DNA of 64,000 bases, taken from Myxococcales bacterium. GTDB lineage: Bacteria > Myxococcota_A > Polyangia > Haliangiales > Haliangiaceae. The notes under the pieces were generated by a model. That model was given only the letters and a program-made list of their open reading frames with translations, searched no databases and was not told the DNA's origin. Shown here in pieces: positions 1-8,322 of this stretch. Position 1 is the stretch's first letter; every line of letters begins with the position of its first letter. The position numbers and the translations under genes are program-made. Where the stretch lies: contig JAQBQE010000029.1 of the NCBI GenBank assembly GCA_028287135.1, forward strand, positions 1-64,000. The letters are read 5' to 3'.

Positions 1-75
1 ACGCTCGGACTCGACTGCCAGACGAACGGCGTTGGCTCTAAACGGGCTGCTGTACTGCTTTGCCTTCTTGGGCAC
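1..75 (-). CDS. Transposase orfA N-terminus, IS3/IS911-like (cut by window edge)
   Basis: A GTG at 75 opens a frame whose first 25 codons reach the window edge without a stop. They read VPKKAKQYSSPFRANAVRLA and then VESER. This matches the N-terminal pattern of the HTH_Tnp_1 / IS3 orfA family ('...K.Y.PEFRAEAVRLV.ES...'), a helix-turn-helix that binds the element ends. A good Shine-Dalgarno (AAAGGAG) lies about 9 nt upstream, which supports the GTG start. Only the first turn of the domain is visible, so the exact IS group is unknown. Confidence 0.6.
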   Translation of the reverse strand, partial: MPKKAKQYSSPFRANAVRLAVESER

Positions 76-132
76 GGGACATTCTCCTTTGTGACGGGGG
101 GATGTCCACGGAATCGGGGCCAGGCCAGATCA
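1..132 (-). mobile_element. Left edge of an IS3-family-like insertion sequence (partial)
   Basis: The window opens inside a transposase-like gene read on the minus strand. About 57 nt upstream of its start lies a sequence that reads, on the minus strand from position 132, TGATCTGGCCTGGCCCCGAT and on to a GTGGACA near 103. A TG-initiated, C/G-rich terminal sequence just ahead of orfA is typical of IS3-type inverted repeats, so I place the element end near 132. The other end is outside the window, so neither the repeat nor a target duplication can be checked. Confidence 0.4.
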
Positions 133-186
133 CTGTTCCTCTGCGCGCTCTGAGGTTGAAGATCCGCGGCACACGCCGCTCAGGCG

Positions 187-207
187 AAGCCGAAAACATT
201 TCGGCTT
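187..207. repeat. Perfect 9-bp inverted repeat (hairpin)
   Basis: The arms AAGCCGAAA and TTTCGGCTT flank a three-base loop (ACA). The hairpin lies between the putative IS end and the lipoprotein gene. No T-tract follows on either strand apart from the arm itself, so its role as a terminator is doubtful. Confidence 0.4.
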
Positions 208-271
208 TGCGTCCTCTGCGTCTTTGCGGCTCCATCCGGGGCACACGCCACGGACTCGCGGCGCAGCCGCC

Positions 272-307
272 CGAAAACGAAAACGGGCGCGAGATGCTCG
301 CGCCCGT
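272..307 (-). terminator. Rho-independent terminator of the lipoprotein gene
   Basis: On the minus strand an 11-bp perfect stem (ACGGGCGCGAG / CTCGCGCCCGT, 283-307, loop CAT) is followed by TTTCGTTTTCGG. It begins 22 nt after the stop codon of the gene ending at 329, in the expected orientation. Confidence 0.7.
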
Positions 308-328
308 CGGTCGCCGTCTATCCGGAAA

Positions 329-1297
329 TCACTGCGCGGGGAACGTGGCGTGCTTCGCCTCGATCTTGATGCCGAGCGACAGCGCCTTGACGCCGTTGAT
401 CGTGACATCCGGGGCCAGGAGGCTCTGGATCAGGCTGTTCATCTTGATCTCTTCGACCGAGACCATGCAGTTCTTCGGCGTGCCGTCGCCACCGTCGAAC
501 AGGTCGAGGACGGTCTTGCCGGTCGAGCTCGCCATGCAGCCGCAGCCCGGGGGCGAGGCCGGCATCGTGCAATCTGCCGCGATGACGGGCGCGATCTGCG
601 CCGCGATCGCCGGGATGACCTTGGTGTTGAGGTCGGACTCGGTCAGTGCACCCGCGAGGATGACGCTGCCGATGTCGGTCGCCGTGATCGCCGACGCCTT
701 CGCGCGCGCGCCGATCAGGTCGAGCGTGAGCGGCTCGGTGCTGCCGAGCGCGATCTGGAGCGAGAGGTCGCCAGGGCCGCCGGTGAAGGTGCCATTGATG
801 ATCTTGCCGCCGAGCGCCGCATCGCTGGGCGAGGTCGAGCTGATCGAGAACATGCCGGTGCCGGCGAGGTGCTTGCCGCACGTCGCCGGGGTCGGCATCG
901 CCGGGTCGGTGCACGGCTGCGGCATCGGGTTCGATCCGAGCAGGATCTTGATGCCAGCAGCGGTGGTGTTGGTGAAGTCCTTGGTCTGGAAGTCGACGAG
1001 CAGGATGATGCTGCCCTCGTTGACCGCGTCGTCGATCGTCGTCTGGATGTCGAAGCCCATGGTCGACAGGGTGCCGAGCACCATGCCGAGCTGGTTGTCC
1101 GCCACGCCGTTGCCATCGAGATCGAGGCCGTACTCACGAGCCTGGTTGTTGTTCGTCGGGACGTTCGCCTTGCTGGCGACGTACTGCGTGTGCTCGCCCT
1201 CCGGGACGATCATCGGTTCACCACCATCATCGCCACCGCAGGCAACGAGGCTGAACGGAAGGGCTGCGAGCAGCAAGAACGGACGGATCGATGCCAT
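329..1297 (-). CDS. Putative lipoprotein, unknown function
   Basis: A 322-residue protein beginning MASIRPFLLLAALPFSLVAC, a type II signal peptide with lipobox LVAC, then GGDDGG. I place the start at the ATG 1297 because the frame upstream has no signal-peptide character and AGGGGAAACAC precedes this ATG. The mature part is rich in Gly, Thr and Asp. It contains a stretch resembling an EF-hand-like loop (LDLDGNGVADNQLG, near residues 59-72) and a cluster of Cys and Pro that may form disulfides (near residues 125-145 and around 275-290). No family was recognised. A promoter with an operator-like palindrome lies upstream and a terminator follows, so it is probably a single-gene unit. Confidence 0.75.
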   Translation of the reverse strand: MASIRPFLLLAALPFSLVACGGDDGGEPMIVPEGEHTQYVASKANVPTNNNQAREYGLDLDGNGVADNQLGMVLGTLSTMGFDIQTTIDDAVNEGSIILLVDFQTKDFTNTTAAGIKILLGSNPMPQPCTDPAMPTPATCGKHLAGTGMFSISSTSPSDAALGGKIINGTFTGGPGDLSLQIALGSTEPLTLDLIGARAKASAITATDIGSVILAGALTESDLNTKVIPAIAAQIAPVIAADCTMPASPPGCGCMASSTGKTVLDLFDGGDGTPKNCMVSVEEIKMNSLIQSLLAPDVTINGVKALSLGIKIEAKHATFPAQ

Positions 1298-1330
1298 GTG
1301 TTTCCCCTGGGCTAGCAAAAAGTTAAGCGT

Positions 1331-1347
1331 GGTTCTATCGCAGAACC
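1331..1347. promoter_or_regulatory. Operator-like palindrome overlapping the -10 element
   Basis: GGTTCT-N5-AGAACC is a perfect inverted repeat that covers the candidate -10 region. This position fits a repressor site. No regulator can be assigned. Confidence 0.35.
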
Positions 1348-1361
1348 CCGAGGCGGCACAA
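1332..1361 (-). promoter_or_regulatory. Candidate promoter for the lipoprotein gene
   Basis: On the minus strand TTGTGC (1361-1356) and TAGAAC (1337-1332) are separated by 18 nt. The start codon is at 1297, leaving a leader of about 30 nt with a Shine-Dalgarno. Confidence 0.35.
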
Positions 1362-1422
1362 TAAGCGGAAAGCGGCTCCACGTGCCGTGACAAACGTTAC
1401 GGACGGGTTCGAAAGCTGCGAC

Positions 1423-1908
1423 TCAGGGCGTCACGCCGACGAACTTGACCTTCGCACCCGGTGCCAGCTTGTGAGCCGCCGCCCACCCGCCGTTGACCTC
1501 GAGGACGTACAGCGACGGCACGCCGACGCTCCGCAGCTTCTCGGTGCGAGGCTCCGCGCGCTCGACAAACCCCGCGACCGTCAGGTCCTTCGTGATGAAG
1601 ATCATGTCGAGCGGGATGAGCGTGTTGCGCATGTAGAACGTGTGGTCTCGCTCGTAGCCCATGAGGAACAGCATCCCGTCATCGGGCGGGAGGTGCTCGC
1701 GGTACATCAAGCCACGCTGGATCTTGGCCTCGGTCGCGACGATCTCCACGGTGACGGTCGCCTCACCTTGCCCGGTCTCGAGCACGACCTTGGGCGCGGG
1801 ACTCCCGGGGGGCTTGGTCGCCGGCATCATCGTGGTCGAGGCATCCTCGCGCTTGGCGCCGTTCGAGCACGCCGCGATCAGGCAGACGAACAGAGCGAGA
1901 CAGCGCAC
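1423..1908 (-). CDS. DUF192 family lipoprotein
   Basis: The protein resembles the DUF192 family (COG1430), small secreted or membrane-anchored proteins of unknown function. Family marks visible are QRGLMYREHLPPDDGMLFLM, then TFYMRNTLIPLDMIFI, and a C-terminal VLEVNGGWAAAHKLAPGAKV. I choose the GTG at 1908 instead of the upstream GTG at 1956. It gives a compact lipoprotein signal (VRCLALFVCLIAAC, lipobox LIAAC) and has a -10 hexamer TAGGTT exactly 7 nt upstream. The stop of the DUF4112 gene lies 5 bp beyond the longer start, so the two genes are near neighbours on the same strand. Confidence 0.85.
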   Translation of the reverse strand: MRCLALFVCLIAACSNGAKREDASTTMMPATKPPGSPAPKVVLETGQGEATVTVEIVATEAKIQRGLMYREHLPPDDGMLFLMGYERDHTFYMRNTLIPLDMIFITKDLTVAGFVERAEPRTEKLRSVGVPSLYVLEVNGGWAAAHKLAPGAKVKFVGVTP

Positions 1909-1915
1909 GGCCGAG

Positions 1916-1921
1916 AACCTA
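1916..1921 (-). promoter_or_regulatory. -10 hexamer TAGGTT, leaderless-type
   Basis: TAGGTT followed by 7 nt and the GTG at 1908. It sits inside the longer reading frame, so it also argues for the downstream start. Confidence 0.4.
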
Positions 1922-1960
1922 CCACGCGGGCTGTGCGCAGGAGCACGGAGCCGCACGGGG

Positions 1961-2452
1961 TCACGCGATCGCGCGGATCACTGCGACGATGGCGTAGATC
2001 GAGACCGCGATCACGGCCACGAAGGCGAGGGCGGCGCCGACCACAGCGAGCCAGTCACGCGTCGTCGCCTTGCCCCCGTGCTCGGCTCGCTCGGCGAGCA
2101 GGGCCACGTTCTTCGTGTTCGCCTTGTGCGCGACGTCGAACAGATCGCCGGCGAACGGGACGATGCCGAGCGCTGCGTCGAGCGCGAGGTTGGTCAGCAT
2201 TCGCGCGATGATGACCGGTGACATCCGGCGGCGAACCGCGAGCATCACCGTGTACATGCCGAGCATCGAACCGATCAGGTCGCCTGCGCCCGGGACGAAG
2301 AAGCCGATGATCGGATCGACGAAGTAACCGTCGAGGATCTTCGCAAGCCGCTTGACCCGCTCGACATCCGGATCGAGCTGGGTGCCGGTTCCGCGCTTGG
2401 CGCGTGGCGGGTAATACGGCAAGGGGGTGGTGGTGCTATGCGTGGTTGCCAC
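1961..2452 (-). CDS. DUF4112 domain membrane protein
   Basis: A 163-residue protein of the DUF4112 family, function unknown. The family core is visible: LAKILDGYFVDPIIGFFVPG, then AGDLIGSMLGMYTVMLA, and later LGIVPFAGDLFDVAHKANTKN. A hydrophobic C-terminal segment (WLAVVGAALAFVAVIAVSIY and following) is a likely membrane anchor. The start is a GTG. It is divergent from hemD, with only about 50 bp between the two start codons, so the promoters must be close together or overlap. Confidence 0.85.
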   Translation of the reverse strand: MATTHSTTTPLPYYPPRAKRGTGTQLDPDVERVKRLAKILDGYFVDPIIGFFVPGAGDLIGSMLGMYTVMLAVRRRMSPVIIARMLTNLALDAALGIVPFAGDLFDVAHKANTKNVALLAERAEHGGKATTRDWLAVVGAALAFVAVIAVSIYAIVAVIRAIA

Positions 2453-2487
2453 GCGGGTAGATTCAGCACGTCGCGTGCCAGGTCACG

Positions 2488-2493
2488 TAGGAT
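2488..2493 (+). promoter_or_regulatory. -10 hexamer TAGGAT upstream of hemD, leaderless-type
   Basis: TAGGAT followed by 8 nt and the ATG at 2502. No Shine-Dalgarno is evident. Confidence 0.4.
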
Positions 2494-2501
2494 GACACGA
2501 G

Positions 2502-3254
2502 ATGGCTGACGCGTCCTACGCCGTGTTCACGCGCGAGATCGACGCCAGCTCGGCCTACACAACCGTGCTCGCACAGCTCGGTCTCGCGATCGTGCCGATG
2601 CCGCTCACCCGGACCGAGCCGCCACGCGATCCCCACGCGCTGGCGCGTGCCCTCGACGCCGGTGGGCACGCGGCGATCTTCGTCGCGAGCGCGCGCGCTG
2701 CGGCCGCTCTGATCGAGGCGCGTGGGCAGGCTGCGCTCCCCGAGGTGTGGGCGGTCGGTCCCGCGACGCTACGCGCGCTCGCCGCGGGCGGCATCCCGGC
2801 GGTGCATCCCGCGTCCGCGCACGATGGCGCGTCGCTCGCGCATGCGCTGATCGCGAAGCGCGACCTCGCGGGTCGGCGGGTGCTGTTCCCGCGCGCGGAG
2901 GACGGGCGCGAGGAAGCGATGTCGATCCTGCGGGCCGCGACCGTCGGCATCGACGACGTGATCGCGTACCGGACCGTGCCATCGCCCGCCGATGATCCGG
3001 CGCTCGCGCGTGGCCGCGAGCTGCTGCTCGCCGGTCAGGCCGCGGTCTGCGTCGTGTTCGCACCTTCGCAAGTCACGGCGTTGACGGCCTTGATCGGACC
3101 GCTTGGCGGGCGCGCGACGCTGTTCGCGGCGATCGGAGATACGACGGCCGCGGTGCTCCGCGAGGCCGGGGTCGCGAATGTGGTGGTCGCGAGCGCACCG
3201 ACGCCCGAGGGGTTGGCCAACGCCATCGCCGCGGTGTATCCACCCAGACGATGA
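2502..3254 (+). CDS. hemD: Uroporphyrinogen-III synthase
   Basis: This enzyme cyclises hydroxymethylbilane to uroporphyrinogen III in the cytoplasm, in heme, siroheme and cobalamin synthesis. The 250 residues show the two-lobe HemD pattern: the first lobe ends with VWAVGPATLRALAAGGI, and the second has LAGRRVLFPRAEDGREE, VIAYRTVPSP, VFAPSQVTAL and a final IGDTTAAVLREAGV. The sequence family is weakly conserved, so the call rests on these motifs plus context: its stop overlaps the start of hemB by 4 nt (ATGA), which implies translational coupling. Length is normal for the family. Confidence 0.88.
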   Translation: MADASYAVFTREIDASSAYTTVLAQLGLAIVPMPLTRTEPPRDPHALARALDAGGHAAIFVASARAAAALIEARGQAALPEVWAVGPATLRALAAGGIPAVHPASAHDGASLAHALIAKRDLAGRRVLFPRAEDGREEAMSILRAATVGIDDVIAYRTVPSPADDPALARGRELLLAGQAAVCVVFAPSQVTALTALIGPLGGRATLFAAIGDTTAAVLREAGVANVVVASAPTPEGLANAIAAVYPPRR

Positions 3255-4228
3255 ACTTTCCCGATTACCGGCCGCGCCGGATGCGGCGGACCGAAGGCCT
3301 GCGGCGGATGATTCGCGAGACCCGGCTCTCCGTCGACGACTTCGTCTATCCGTTGTTCGTCGTGCCGGGATCCGGCGTCGAGAAGCCGATCGGCTCGTTG
3401 CCAGGCCAGTTCAACTTCTCCGTCGACAAGGCCACCGACGCCGCGTCGCGCGCTGCCGACCTCGGCATTCCGAGCGTGCTCCTGTTCGGGATCCCCGAGC
3501 GCAAGGATGCGGTCGGTTCGGAGGCGTGGAAGGAGGGCGGTGTCGTCCAGAAGGCGATCCGCTCGATCAAGAAGGCGCGCCCGGAGCTCGTCGTCCAGGC
3601 CGACGCCTGCTTCTGCGAGTACACGGACCACGGCCACTGCGGCGTGCTCCACGAGGGCGAGCTCGATAACGACGCATCTCTCGAGAACCTCGCACGCACC
3701 GTCGTCAGCTACGCGAAGGCGGGCGTCGATGTCGTCGCTCCCTCCGGCATGCTCGACGGGTTTGTCGGTGCGTGTCGCGAGAGCCTCGACGAGGATGGCT
3801 TCGATCAGGTCGCGATCATGGCGTACTCCGCAAAGTACGCATCGGCGTATTACGGACCGTTCCGCGAGGCGGTCAACTCCGCGCCGCAGTCGGGCGATCG
3901 CCGTGGTCATCAGATGGACTATGCGAACGTGGCCGAGGCCGTGCGCGAGGCATCGATGGATGCCGCCGAAGGCGCCGACATCGTGATGATCAAGCCAGCG
4001 CTCGCCTACCTCGACGTGATCCGCGCGGTCTCCGACGAGGTCAACCTCCCGATCGCGGCATATGCCGTCAGCGGCGAGTACGCGATGATCGAGGCAGCGG
4101 CCGAGCGCGGCTGGATCGACAAGGAGCGGATCGTGATGGAGACGCTGACCGGCATCCGCCGTGCGGGAGCGGACATCATCATCACGTATCACGCGCCGTA
4201 CGCGGCCAAGCTGCTCGCGAAGAGCTAG
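3251..4228 (+). CDS. hemB: Delta-aminolevulinic acid dehydratase (porphobilinogen synthase)
   Basis: This cytoplasmic enzyme condenses two 5-aminolevulinate molecules into porphobilinogen. The 325 residues are full length. The two Schiff-base lysines are present: Lys195 in MAYSAKYAS and Lys248 in VMIKPALAYLD. A zinc-type metal site is present (Cys120, Cys122, Cys130 in DACFCEYTDHGHCG), so this is a Zn-dependent form and not the Mg-only form with Asp at these places. The gene overlaps hemD by 4 nt. hemA, hemC and hemL proper are not seen in the window; the aminomutase-like gene at 47.2 kb is not a convincing hemL. Confidence 0.97.
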   Translation: MNFPDYRPRRMRRTEGLRRMIRETRLSVDDFVYPLFVVPGSGVEKPIGSLPGQFNFSVDKATDAASRAADLGIPSVLLFGIPERKDAVGSEAWKEGGVVQKAIRSIKKARPELVVQADACFCEYTDHGHCGVLHEGELDNDASLENLARTVVSYAKAGVDVVAPSGMLDGFVGACRESLDEDGFDQVAIMAYSAKYASAYYGPFREAVNSAPQSGDRRGHQMDYANVAEAVREASMDAAEGADIVMIKPALAYLDVIRAVSDEVNLPIAAYAVSGEYAMIEAAAERGWIDKERIVMETLTGIRRAGADIIITYHAPYAAKLLAKS

Positions 4229-4233
4229 AGCGC

Positions 4234-4239
4234 TAGACT
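4234..4239 (+). promoter_or_regulatory. -10 hexamer TAGACT, leaderless-type
   Basis: TAGACT followed by 6 nt and the ATG at 4246. It starts 5 nt after the hemB stop. Confidence 0.35.
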
Positions 4240-4245
4240 TTCCGC

Positions 4246-4599
4246 ATGGCGATCCAGTTCAAGTTCGTCGAGCTCTCGATCGTCACGGACGAGACGCTCG
4301 GGGACTGCGTCAACGAGTGGGTCGCGAAGAGCTGGCAGCTCGAGGGCATCCGGTTCGTGATGAGCGAGCACTCGAAGCGCCCCTCGATGGCGTTCGTCTC
4401 GTTCACCCGCGAGGCCCTGCAGGAGGTCGTCGATCGCGATGCGCCGCGCAAGCCGCGTCCCCTGGTCGCGATGTCCCCGCCCGGGCCAGGCGACGACCAC
4501 GAAGACGAGCCACTACCTCCGCTCGTCGATCCGAAGCCGCCGTCCCCTGACCGCGACAAGCCGTATGTGATCACGGCCGGTCACGACGACGTCGAGTAG
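4246..4599 (+). CDS. Conserved hypothetical protein, small
   Basis: A 117-residue soluble protein. The first 65 residues look like a compact alpha/beta domain (FVELSIVTDETLGDCVNEWV, then QLEGIRFVMSEHSKRPSMAF) somewhat like the DUF4177 group. The last 45 are Pro- and Asp-rich and probably disordered. It starts 18 nt after hemB on the same strand, but has its own -10-like element. I cannot assign a function. Confidence 0.7.
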   Translation: MAIQFKFVELSIVTDETLGDCVNEWVAKSWQLEGIRFVMSEHSKRPSMAFVSFTREALQEVVDRDAPRKPRPLVAMSPPGPGDDHEDEPLPPLVDPKPPSPDRDKPYVITAGHDDVE

Positions 4600-4626
4600 G
4601 CATCCCGGGGACCACCGGCCCCGTTC

Positions 4627-4656
4627 TTGACAGAGCGGACACGCGCGTGCCAGATC
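4627..4656 (+). promoter_or_regulatory. Possible promoter of the metal-uptake-like cassette
   Basis: A perfect -35 TTGACA (4627-4632) precedes the His-rich gene. The best -10 at suitable spacing is only CAGATC (4651-4656), so the call is weak. No Zur- or Fur-like palindrome was seen. Confidence 0.3.
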
Positions 4657-4682
4657 TCCGTAGCTTGCGAGTTGCCATCCAG

Positions 4683-5072
4683 ATGCAGAACCGCCTGCAG
4701 CGCGCGATCGCGCTGGTGGTCGCGAGCTGCATCCTGTTCGCTGGATTCGCGGAGCTTCGCCACGAGACGAGCGTCGTGCACGTCCGCGACGCGATCCACG
4801 GCGAGCTCCAGCACGCGCACGCACTGGCTGACTTCCACGAGCTCAGCACGACGCCGCACCTTCACAACCGTGACGTCAACGCCGAGCACGAGGCGGGTAG
4901 CTGCGCGCTGCTCGCCGCGCTCGGCTACTCGACCATCGTCGGTGGCCAGCCGCGCGCTGCCGTGACGCTGGACGCCATCGCGATCGTGGATGCGATCGTC
5001 ATCACGCTCGAGCCCCCTGCGCTCGAGCTGTACCTGCTCGCACCGAAGACGTCTCCGCCCACGATCGGCTGA
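4683..5072 (+). CDS. His-rich exported or membrane protein, first gene of a metal-uptake-like cassette
   Basis: A 129-residue protein with one N-terminal hydrophobic segment (LQRAIALVVASCILFAGFAE) followed by a His-rich stretch (near residues 25-67: LRHETSVVHVRDAIHGELQH, then HALADFHELSTTPHLHNRD). I choose the ATG at 4683; a GTG at 4647 would add 12 residues ahead of the hydrophobic segment. The His clusters suggest metal binding. The gene precedes a ZnuD-like TonB receptor by 130 bp on the same strand, so a role in zinc or other metal handling in the periplasm is likely by context. No family was recognised with certainty. Confidence 0.65.
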   Translation: MQNRLQRAIALVVASCILFAGFAELRHETSVVHVRDAIHGELQHAHALADFHELSTTPHLHNRDVNAEHEAGSCALLAALGYSTIVGGQPRAAVTLDAIAIVDAIVITLEPPALELYLLAPKTSPPTIG

Positions 5073-5203
5073 TCGCGGGGCGACACGTGGGCGGAGCGCC
5101 CGCGGGCGCTCCGTGGTCTCGCATCGTGCAGCCATGATCGCCCGAGTGCCCTCTGCGGATCGCTACCGTCGTCCTCGACGTCGGTACGGGATCTGGAGCC
5201 CAC

Positions 5204-7732
5204 GTGACCCGAGTCGTTGTCGTCCTGTTCTTCCTCGTCGCTGCCACGCGCAGCGCGCGAGCCCAACCCTCCGACGCCGGCGTGCCCGATGCACCGCCTG
5301 CGGACGCAGCGCCCGCGGACGCCGCTCCCGCCGACGCACCACCACCACCACCACCGCTGCCGGTACCGACACCCGCCACGCCATCACCTGCGTGCGACGG
5401 GACGCTCGACGGTCACGTCGTCGACGCGGTGACGCACGACGCGATCGCCGCCGCGACGGTGACGGTGGGCAGCGAGCTGCTCGCCCAGACCGACGACCAC
5501 GGACGGTTCACGTTGACCCGGGTATGTCCCGGCGAGCTGGTCTTCGTCGTCGAGCGCGCCGACTACAACCCGGCGACGCAGGCGATCCAGGCCGCACACG
5601 GCGCGATCGAGATCGAGATGACCTCGCTGGCCTCCGAGACCATCGAGATCCGCGAGAAGGCGCCAGCTCCGACGGAGATGAGGTCGACGGCCGAGATCTC
5701 CGGCGCCAGGCTAGAGCGCACACGTGGCAAGGGATTCTCGACCGCGCTCGCCGACGTGCCCGGGGTGTCCGAGCTCAGATCGGCGACGGGCGTGGCCAAG
5801 CCGATCATTCGCGGCCAGTTCGGGCGCCGGCTGCTGATCCTCGTGGACGGAATCCGGCATCGCTCCCAGGAGTGGGGGCTCGATCATGCGCCCGAGATCG
5901 ATCCGTTCATCGCCGACAAGATCCAGGTGGTCCGCGGTGCCGGCGGCGTGCGTTACGGCTCCGATGCGATCGGCGGCGTGGTGCTCGTCGAGCCGCCACC
6001 GCTCCGCTGGCAGCCTGGCTACAGCGGAGAAGCTCACCTGATCGGCAGCTCCAACGGTCGGGGTGGAACGTTCGCTGGCCGCCTGCAGGCAGCCTCGGAT
6101 CGCGCCCCGGGCCTCAGCACGCAGATCGAAGGCAGCGTCAAGCGGCTCGCCGCAGCGGAGACGCCGACCTACGCGCTCGACAACACCGGCCTGTTCGATG
6201 TCGGCGTCAGCGCCACCGTCGGCTATCGACGCAACAATGCCGAGTACAAGATCTCGTATCGGCGCTATCAGGCGCGGCTCGGTGTCTGCGCGTGCCTGCG
6301 GATCCACAACATCGACGACTTCCTCGCGCAGGCGGAGCTCGGCGAGCCGCTCGGCGCGGACGCGTTCACCTCCGACTTCGAGATCGATCGCCCGTACCAG
6401 ACCGTCGCGCACGACACAGCGCTCGTGCGCGGACAGTGGGATCGCGATCACCTCGGCACGGTCACGGCGACGTACTCGTTCCAGCACGACCTGCGCCGCG
6501 AGTACGACGTCGTTCGCAACGCGGCCACGGCGGGCGCGCAGTTCAACTTCCGGTTGATGAGCCACGAGCTCGAGGCGGTGTTCGAGCACAACCCGATCCA
6601 CCTGTCCGAGCACTGGCACCTGCGCGGCGCCGCCGGTGTCGTCGGCGGAGCGCAGATCCACCACTACAGCGGACTGCAGCTGGTTCCCGACTTCACGTCG
6701 ATCGGCGGCGGTGTCTACGTGACCGAACGCCTGATCGGCCACTCGACCGATGTCGAGCTCGGGCTGCGCTACGACCTGCTCGCCCGCGACGCCTCGCTCG
6801 AGCGCATCGACTTCTTGCGGCTCGTGCGCAGCGGCCAGCTCGCTGCCGGTGCGTGCACCGACCCCGGTGCCGATCAGGTGACCTGCGCGTCGCGGTTCCA
6901 CACGTTCGCCGGATCGCTGGGTGCGAAGCAGCAGATCGGTGGAGCCTGGTCGATCAAGGGCGAGCTCTCGGTCGCGTCGCGCGCGCCGAACACCGACGAG
7001 CAATACATCAACGGTGCCGCGCCGACCTTCCCGGTGCTCGGGCTCGGCAAGCCCGATCTCGATCCGGAGACGACTTACTCGTCGTCCGCGACGGTCGCGT
7101 ACGACGGGCAGCGCCTCAAGCTGGAGGCGTCGGCGTACGCCAACGCGATCGACGACTACATCTACTTCGGGCCCGCGATCGGCGCGGACGGCATGCCGAT
7201 CTTCGACGTGTTGATCCGCGGCACGTTCCCGCGGTTCTCGACCAAGGCGGTGGACGCGCTGTTCTACGGTGCAGATGGCGGCATCGAGGTGGCGCCCATC
7301 CCTGCACTCGAGCTCGGTGCGCAGGCATCGCTCGTCCGCGCCAAGAACGCCGACGACGGCTCGTACCTCGCGTTCGTCCCGTCCGATCACTACCGGGGCT
7401 CGATCACCTACCACCCGCCCGACCTCGGCCCGGTTCGCAAATCGTTCGTGACCGTGTCGGGGACGTACGCCACCCGGCAGAAGCGGTTCGACCTCGCCGC
7501 GGACTTCATCGCGCCACCGCCGGCGTACTTCCTGCTCGGCGCCGAGCTCGGCACCGAGACCACGATCGCCGACCAGACGGTCCGGTTCGCGCTGCAGGGC
7601 GCCAACCTGACCAACGCGCGCTACCGCGACTACACGAGCCTCATGCGCTACTTCGCCGACGAGCCCGGGTGGCAACTCTGGCTGCGGATGAGCGTGTTCT
7701 TCGATTCGACCAGTCACCCGAAAGGCACCTGA
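5204..7732 (+). CDS. TonB-dependent outer-membrane receptor, ZnuD-like
   Basis: An 842-residue outer-membrane receptor. Order: signal peptide (cleavage near ARA-QPSDAG), a Pro/Ala-rich linker, a carboxypeptidase-regulatory-like beta domain (from LDGHVVDAVTHDAIAAATVT), a plug with LVDGIRHRSQEWGLDHAPEI followed by VRGAGGVRYGSDAIGGVV, then a 22-strand-type barrel ending in a Phe-containing strand (SVFFDSTSHPKGT follows it). The WGLDHAPEIDP motif in the plug and the overall pattern resemble the zinc receptor ZnuD group. A His-containing loop (VGGAQIHHYSG) lies in the barrel. The start is GTG with GGAG just upstream. The substrate is inferred; other metals or siderophores are possible. Confidence 0.88.
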   Translation: MTRVVVVLFFLVAATRSARAQPSDAGVPDAPPADAAPADAAPADAPPPPPPLPVPTPATPSPACDGTLDGHVVDAVTHDAIAAATVTVGSELLAQTDDHGRFTLTRVCPGELVFVVERADYNPATQAIQAAHGAIEIEMTSLASETIEIREKAPAPTEMRSTAEISGARLERTRGKGFSTALADVPGVSELRSATGVAKPIIRGQFGRRLLILVDGIRHRSQEWGLDHAPEIDPFIADKIQVVRGAGGVRYGSDAIGGVVLVEPPPLRWQPGYSGEAHLIGSSNGRGGTFAGRLQAASDRAPGLSTQIEGSVKRLAAAETPTYALDNTGLFDVGVSATVGYRRNNAEYKISYRRYQARLGVCACLRIHNIDDFLAQAELGEPLGADAFTSDFEIDRPYQTVAHDTALVRGQWDRDHLGTVTATYSFQHDLRREYDVVRNAATAGAQFNFRLMSHELEAVFEHNPIHLSEHWHLRGAAGVVGGAQIHHYSGLQLVPDFTSIGGGVYVTERLIGHSTDVELGLRYDLLARDASLERIDFLRLVRSGQLAAGACTDPGADQVTCASRFHTFAGSLGAKQQIGGAWSIKGELSVASRAPNTDEQYINGAAPTFPVLGLGKPDLDPETTYSSSATVAYDGQRLKLEASAYANAIDDYIYFGPAIGADGMPIFDVLIRGTFPRFSTKAVDALFYGADGGIEVAPIPALELGAQASLVRAKNADDGSYLAFVPSDHYRGSITYHPPDLGPVRKSFVTVSGTYATRQKRFDLAADFIAPPPAYFLLGAELGTETTIADQTVRFALQGANLTNARYRDYTSLMRYFADEPGWQLWLRMSVFFDSTSHPKGT

Positions 7733-7734
7733 CC

Positions 7735-8322
7735 ATGCGTGGAACCTTGATGCTGAGCGCTCTGATCACGATCGCTGCCTGTGGCGAGGACGGAGGGTCG
7801 ACCAACTCCCAGGAGGTGATCACGACCGTCACGCTGACCTTCACGAAGGCGGGCAGCACGCCGGTCACCGCCGAGTTCGACGATCCGGACGGAGATGGCG
7901 GCGATCCACCGACGGTGCAGCCGGTCGAGCTGTCCGCCGGGATGTACACGATGACCGTCGGATTCGAGAACCGGCTGTCGTCGCCGTCCGAGTCGATCAC
8001 GCCCGAGGTGATGGACGAGTCGGATGTCCATCTGGTGCTGTTCACCGGCACGGCAGTCGTTGGACCTGCGTCGCCCACGACGTCCGGCCCGCTGACGCAG
8101 AGCTATGGCGACATGGACGCCAACGGCCTTCCGGTCGGACTGACGAACACGGTCGTTGCTGCCGCTGGCACCGGCACGCTGACCGTGACGCTCCGCCACC
8201 TGCCGCCCGAGGAGCCGCCGGTCAAGGCGACCGATACGCTCAGCCTCGCCAAGGAGGGTGGGCTCGATGCGATCGGCGGCAGCACCGATGCGACCGTCGA
8301 CTTCATGGTCACGGTCCGGTAG
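7735..8322 (+). CDS. Lipoprotein of the TonB-receptor-associated family
   Basis: A 195-residue lipoprotein (MRGTLMLSALITIAAC, lipobox IAAC) that begins 2 nt after the receptor stop, hence co-transcribed. The body, from SQEVITTVTLTFTKAGSTPV to FDDPDGDGGDPPTVQPVELS and a final short beta stretch, closely resembles small lipoproteins found beside ZnuD-like receptors in Bacteroidetes (often labelled 'type 1 periplasmic binding fold'). I infer a surface or periplasmic helper for metal or ligand capture. The Asp-rich DPDGDGGD loop may bind a divalent cation. The start at 7735 is the first ATG after the receptor; a long frame that runs through from 4990 is only an overlap artefact. Confidence 0.8.
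   Translation: MRGTLMLSALITIAACGEDGGSTNSQEVITTVTLTFTKAGSTPVTAEFDDPDGDGGDPPTVQPVELSAGMYTMTVGFENRLSSPSESITPEVMDESDVHLVLFTGTAVVGPASPTTSGPLTQSYGDMDANGLPVGLTNTVVAAAGTGTLTVTLRHLPPEEPPVKATDTLSLAKEGGLDAIGGSTDATVDFMVTVR

Noticed and set aside
4990..8322. A 1110-codon open frame on the plus strand
   Set aside because: It runs through the TonB receptor in another frame; only its last part from 7735 is a gene, shown by the lipoprotein signal there.
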